8,341 nucleotides of DNA from Bacteroides sp. (GTDB taxonomy: Bacteria > Bacteroidota > Bacteroidia > Bacteroidales > Bacteroidaceae): the NCBI GenBank assembly GCA_019412865.1, contig DXOJ01000642.1:1-8341 (forward strand), read 5' to 3'. The position numbers and the translations under genes were made by a program. Of the stretch, positions 5,656 to 8,341 are shown one piece after another. How positions within the stretch are numbered: the first letter of the stretch is position 1; each line of letters starts with the position of its first letter. The notes beneath the pieces are model-generated. The model made no database searches. It saw only the letters and a list, made by a program, of their open reading frames with translations, and was not told the origin of the DNA.

Positions 5656-8337
5656 CTATTTATTCGGATCTCTTCCTGTGTATTTAATCAGTTCACCAAT
5701 CTTATCATTAAGTGTTTTTGCTTTCATCAACTGTTCCAGAGTGAGATGCATTCGGTATCTCCAGTAATTGCGTGGATTGGATGGAACATTAATTCGCTCT
5801 TCCGCCACATTCGGATTTCTCCATTTCCCGTCTATCGATAACCAATCCTGGAAAGACAAGATACAGAGAATGGAATTACTGTTGAGATGGTTGCGTACGA
5901 TTTCCTCGCACAACTCCGGAGTGGCAGTTGTCGGTGCAACTCCGTAATGTCCTAACGTTGCATTATAGTAACGTTGGGTCTGTTGATAATCTTCTTCCCA
6001 CCAGCCACGCAACGTAGACATATCGTGAGTGGAGATTGTGCAGACAGACCGGTACGGATACTCATTTAAATGCCCGAATTCATGCATCGGATTCTTAGGC
6101 ATTCGCTGAATTTCCAGACTAAGAATCCGGAGATCATTCATCACCGATGACACACAAGCAGGAATCATCCCCAAATCTTCTCCACAAACCAACATGCGGG
6201 TTGATTGTGTCAGTTGAGGTAACTTCTTCATAGCCTGTTGATACCAGAACTCGTTGTGCCGGTGATAATAATACTGGTCGTATAGTCTGTTAAACGCATT
6301 TTTCTCTTCTTCGTTCAGCGACCGGAATACGAAATCCCGTTGCACACCGATGCGCGGGTGGTATTTACCTTCCTCTTTCTTATCCGCAACAAATAAGACG
6401 TTGCTGATTAATGAATAAAGCCCTTCCCGAATCCAGACACTATCTTCATCATTTCTACCGATAAAGAATTGTTCTACCTCCCGTTGTGTTTCGAATCCCG
6501 GTTTCATCCGATAAAGTCCGGAGTCATCAACCGATTCAAGGAAATCCTGTTTGACTAAATGGGTATGCGGTCCGAACAACTGTCCGAGGAAAGATTCATG
6601 GATGAATGGTAGCAGATATTCATCGCGGAACGTTAGACCATAACTTTCGATTTCTTCCCGGCTCATCGGCAAAGAAGGATCAAACTGGCCTAACAATCCG
6701 TGTACAGCGTGCATTGGTATTTCCCAAATACGGAAGAAACCGAGGATATGATCGATCCGGTAAGCATCGAAGTATTCCGCCATTTTCTGAAAACGCTTCA
6801 TCCACCAGCGGTATCCGTCTTTTTCCATGACATCCCAGTTGTATGTGGGGAATCCCCAGTTTTGCCCGTTGATCGAGAAATCATCGGGCGGAGCACCCGC
6901 TTGTCCGTTGAGATTGAAGTAATGAGGTTCTGTCCAGGCTTCCACGCTGTTGCGGCTGATACCAATTGGAATATCCCCCTTTAATACAACACCGTGTTGG
7001 CGGGCATATTCGGTTGCAGACAACAATTGCAGATGCAAATGATACTGGATATAATAATACAACGAGATGTGAGGATAATCTGCTGTTCCCGGTTGGCACA
7101 TTTTTTCTATATCTTCCGCTTGGTAAACAGAGTGTCTCGGCCATTGGCGGAAATTGGGCGTTTTGTAGGCATCGCGCAGATAACTAAAGACTGCATAAGG
7201 TTGCAGCCATTCCTTGTTCGTTTCAAAGAAATCTTTGAAACCTTTGGAAGCCAATACCTTTTCTCCTTCCTGTCGGAACAGTAAGTTGAAAAACTCCCAT
7301 TTAGTTTGGTTGACCGCTTCGTAGTCAATAGCAGGGAGGCTGTTCAGTTCCTTTTGCTTCTTGCTGAATTTCGATACCGCTTCTTTATCTTTCAGAGTTC
7401 CCATTTGCCTGATATCCGCATACATCGGATGGAAAGCATAAATAGAAATGCTGTTATAAGGATAAGAGTCCGTCCATGCATGAGTCATGGTGGTGTCGTT
7501 GACCGGTAAAATCTGAATAACTTTCTGGCGAGTATTTACTGCCCAGTCTACCATACGTTTCAAGTCGCCGAAATCACCTACTCCGAAACTTTTCTCTGAT
7601 TTTAAAGAAAATACGGGTATAGCGATTCCTGCCCCTTTCCATGCGGGAATGTCGAAATAAACATATCGGTCGGAAATCACGAGCGTTTCGTTGGTCTTCA
7701 GTTCCGGGTCTGCCAGATAGCGGTTAGGGTTTTTCTCCCAGCAGTCTGCTTTCTTTTCCTGTTTGTTGTAGAGGATGAATTTATATTCCAGCGGATATTT
7801 TAGTTTGCTGGCGTCCAGTTCTATCTGCCATTCCGGGAAATTGGTATCACTCATCAGCACCGCTTTCTCCGGGTCCCAGTGACCTAATGATTTCTGGTTG
7901 CCACAAATTGCCAGGCAATAATCTTTGTTGATACGTGGGGCGTAGGCCTTGATAACCAGTCCCTTCTTATATCTTTGCGGGATATTCTCTTTTTCAGGAT
8001 GTGCCAGTAAGGCTTCTGTAAAAGCAGAACTATAAAGATACAGTTGTTCCGGGATATTTTTCCAGCAATCATTGATTCTGTATATCTTCCTGGAGCTGCC
8101 TGATAAGAAAATAGATCTCGAAAAACTGTCCCATTCCTTGCGGATAACTATTCCGTTTTGCTCTATCTGATAGCTATAATTGATAGTCATCCCTTCTTGA
8201 GGGACTTCAAGCTCAAGTTCTGCCGTCCAATAGATCCCATCGGTGGTGTGTAAAGGAATTGATTCCGGAAATAAGCCGGAAATCCTTACTTCTTCTCCCC
8301 AATTGGTGCGGTATTCAATATTAAATGATAGAATCAT
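5656..8337 (-). CDS. malQ: 4-alpha-glucanotransferase (GH77) with tandem CBM20, DPE2-like
   Basis: Amylomaltase/disproportionating enzyme that transfers alpha-1,4-glucan segments, used in maltose, maltodextrin and glycogen metabolism. Residues 1-95 and 126-230 are two CBM20 starch-binding modules; the second has the classic pattern (LGHWDPEKAVLM 151-162, EYKFI 184-188, NPNR 203-206). The GH77 barrel follows: SYPYNSISIYAFHPMY (291-306), KGDIPIG (453-459), GAPPDDFS and GQNWGFP (481-497), nucleophile D529 (YRIDH), acid/base E720 (GEDLG) and D772 (STHD). D529 and E720 are 191 residues apart, against about 48 in E. coli MalQ, so roughly 140 residues are inserted (about 545-690). Tandem CBM20 plus this insert is the plant DPE2 plan. 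No signal peptide, so cytoplasmic. The ATG at 8337 is only four bases from the window edge, so a slightly longer start cannot be excluded, but residue 1 sits where CBM20 begins. The promoter is outside the window. Confidence 0.95.
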   Translation of the reverse strand: MILSFNIEYRTNWGEEVRISGLFPESIPLHTTDGIYWTAELELEVPQEGMTINYSYQIEQNGIVIRKEWDSFSRSIFLSGSSRKIYRINDCWKNIPEQLYLYSSAFTEALLAHPEKENIPQRYKKGLVIKAYAPRINKDYCLAICGNQKSLGHWDPEKAVLMSDTNFPEWQIELDASKLKYPLEYKFILYNKQEKKADCWEKNPNRYLADPELKTNETLVISDRYVYFDIPAWKGAGIAIPVFSLKSEKSFGVGDFGDLKRMVDWAVNTRQKVIQILPVNDTTMTHAWTDSYPYNSISIYAFHPMYADIRQMGTLKDKEAVSKFSKKQKELNSLPAIDYEAVNQTKWEFFNLLFRQEGEKVLASKGFKDFFETNKEWLQPYAVFSYLRDAYKTPNFRQWPRHSVYQAEDIEKMCQPGTADYPHISLYYYIQYHLHLQLLSATEYARQHGVVLKGDIPIGISRNSVEAWTEPHYFNLNGQAGAPPDDFSINGQNWGFPTYNWDVMEKDGYRWWMKRFQKMAEYFDAYRIDHILGFFRIWEIPMHAVHGLLGQFDPSLPMSREEIESYGLTFRDEYLLPFIHESFLGQLFGPHTHLVKQDFLESVDDSGLYRMKPGFETQREVEQFFIGRNDEDSVWIREGLYSLISNVLFVADKKEEGKYHPRIGVQRDFVFRSLNEEEKNAFNRLYDQYYYHRHNEFWYQQAMKKLPQLTQSTRMLVCGEDLGMIPACVSSVMNDLRILSLEIQRMPKNPMHEFGHLNEYPYRSVCTISTHDMSTLRGWWEEDYQQTQRYYNATLGHYGVAPTTATPELCEEIVRNHLNSNSILCILSFQDWLSIDGKWRNPNVAEERINVPSNPRNYWRYRMHLTLEQLMKAKTLNDKIGELIKYTGRDPNK

Positions 8338-8341
8338 ATAT

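Noticed and set aside
1..8341. Novel defence, mobile or biosynthetic system
   Set aside because: All coding space is taken by recognisable housekeeping, envelope and carbohydrate genes, with no integrase, transposase, toxin-antitoxin pair, array or atypical composition seen.

Overview
The window looks like chromosomal DNA from a Bacteroides-type gut bacterium (order Bacteroidales). The evidence is a Bacteroidota -7 promoter element (TATCTTTG) before one gene, weak or absent Shine-Dalgarno sequences, moderate GC content, and protein types typical of Bacteroides. No mobile element, CRISPR array, tRNA or rRNA was found. The content is mostly housekeeping and accessory metabolism, and I see no clear sign of a new biological system.

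Layout. Positions 15-3813 (+) hold a very tight four-gene operon: mtaB (tRNA t6A37 methylthiotransferase), an LpxL/HtrB-like lipid A acyltransferase, a family 2 glycosyltransferase, and mgsA (methylglyoxal synthase). Junctions are +2, -4 and +3 bases, so one transcript with coupled translation is likely. Positions 3814-3946 separate this operon from the convergent folB gene and contain a 15-bp stem-loop.

Positions 3947-5354 (-) hold a two-gene unit: a polytopic membrane acyltransferase followed by folB (dihydroneopterin aldolase), overlapping by 17 bases. The acyltransferase start is best placed at 5354, not at the upstream ATG at 5420, because a promoter lies between the two. Positions 5355-5655 are non-coding and carry that promoter and a second long imperfect palindrome. 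Positions 5656-8337 (-) encode an 893-residue 4-alpha-glucanotransferase (GH77) with two N-terminal starch-binding CBM20 modules and a large insertion in the catalytic domain, the architecture of plant DPE2.

How they fit together. The lipid acyltransferase and glycosyltransferase point to envelope lipid/LPS work. mtaB and mgsA are tRNA modification and triose-phosphate overflow functions that appear to share the transcript. The glucanotransferase serves maltodextrin/glycogen metabolism. The points most worth a second look are the two related palindromes that end the minus-strand transcription units, the acyltransferase start correction, and the DPE2-like enzyme.
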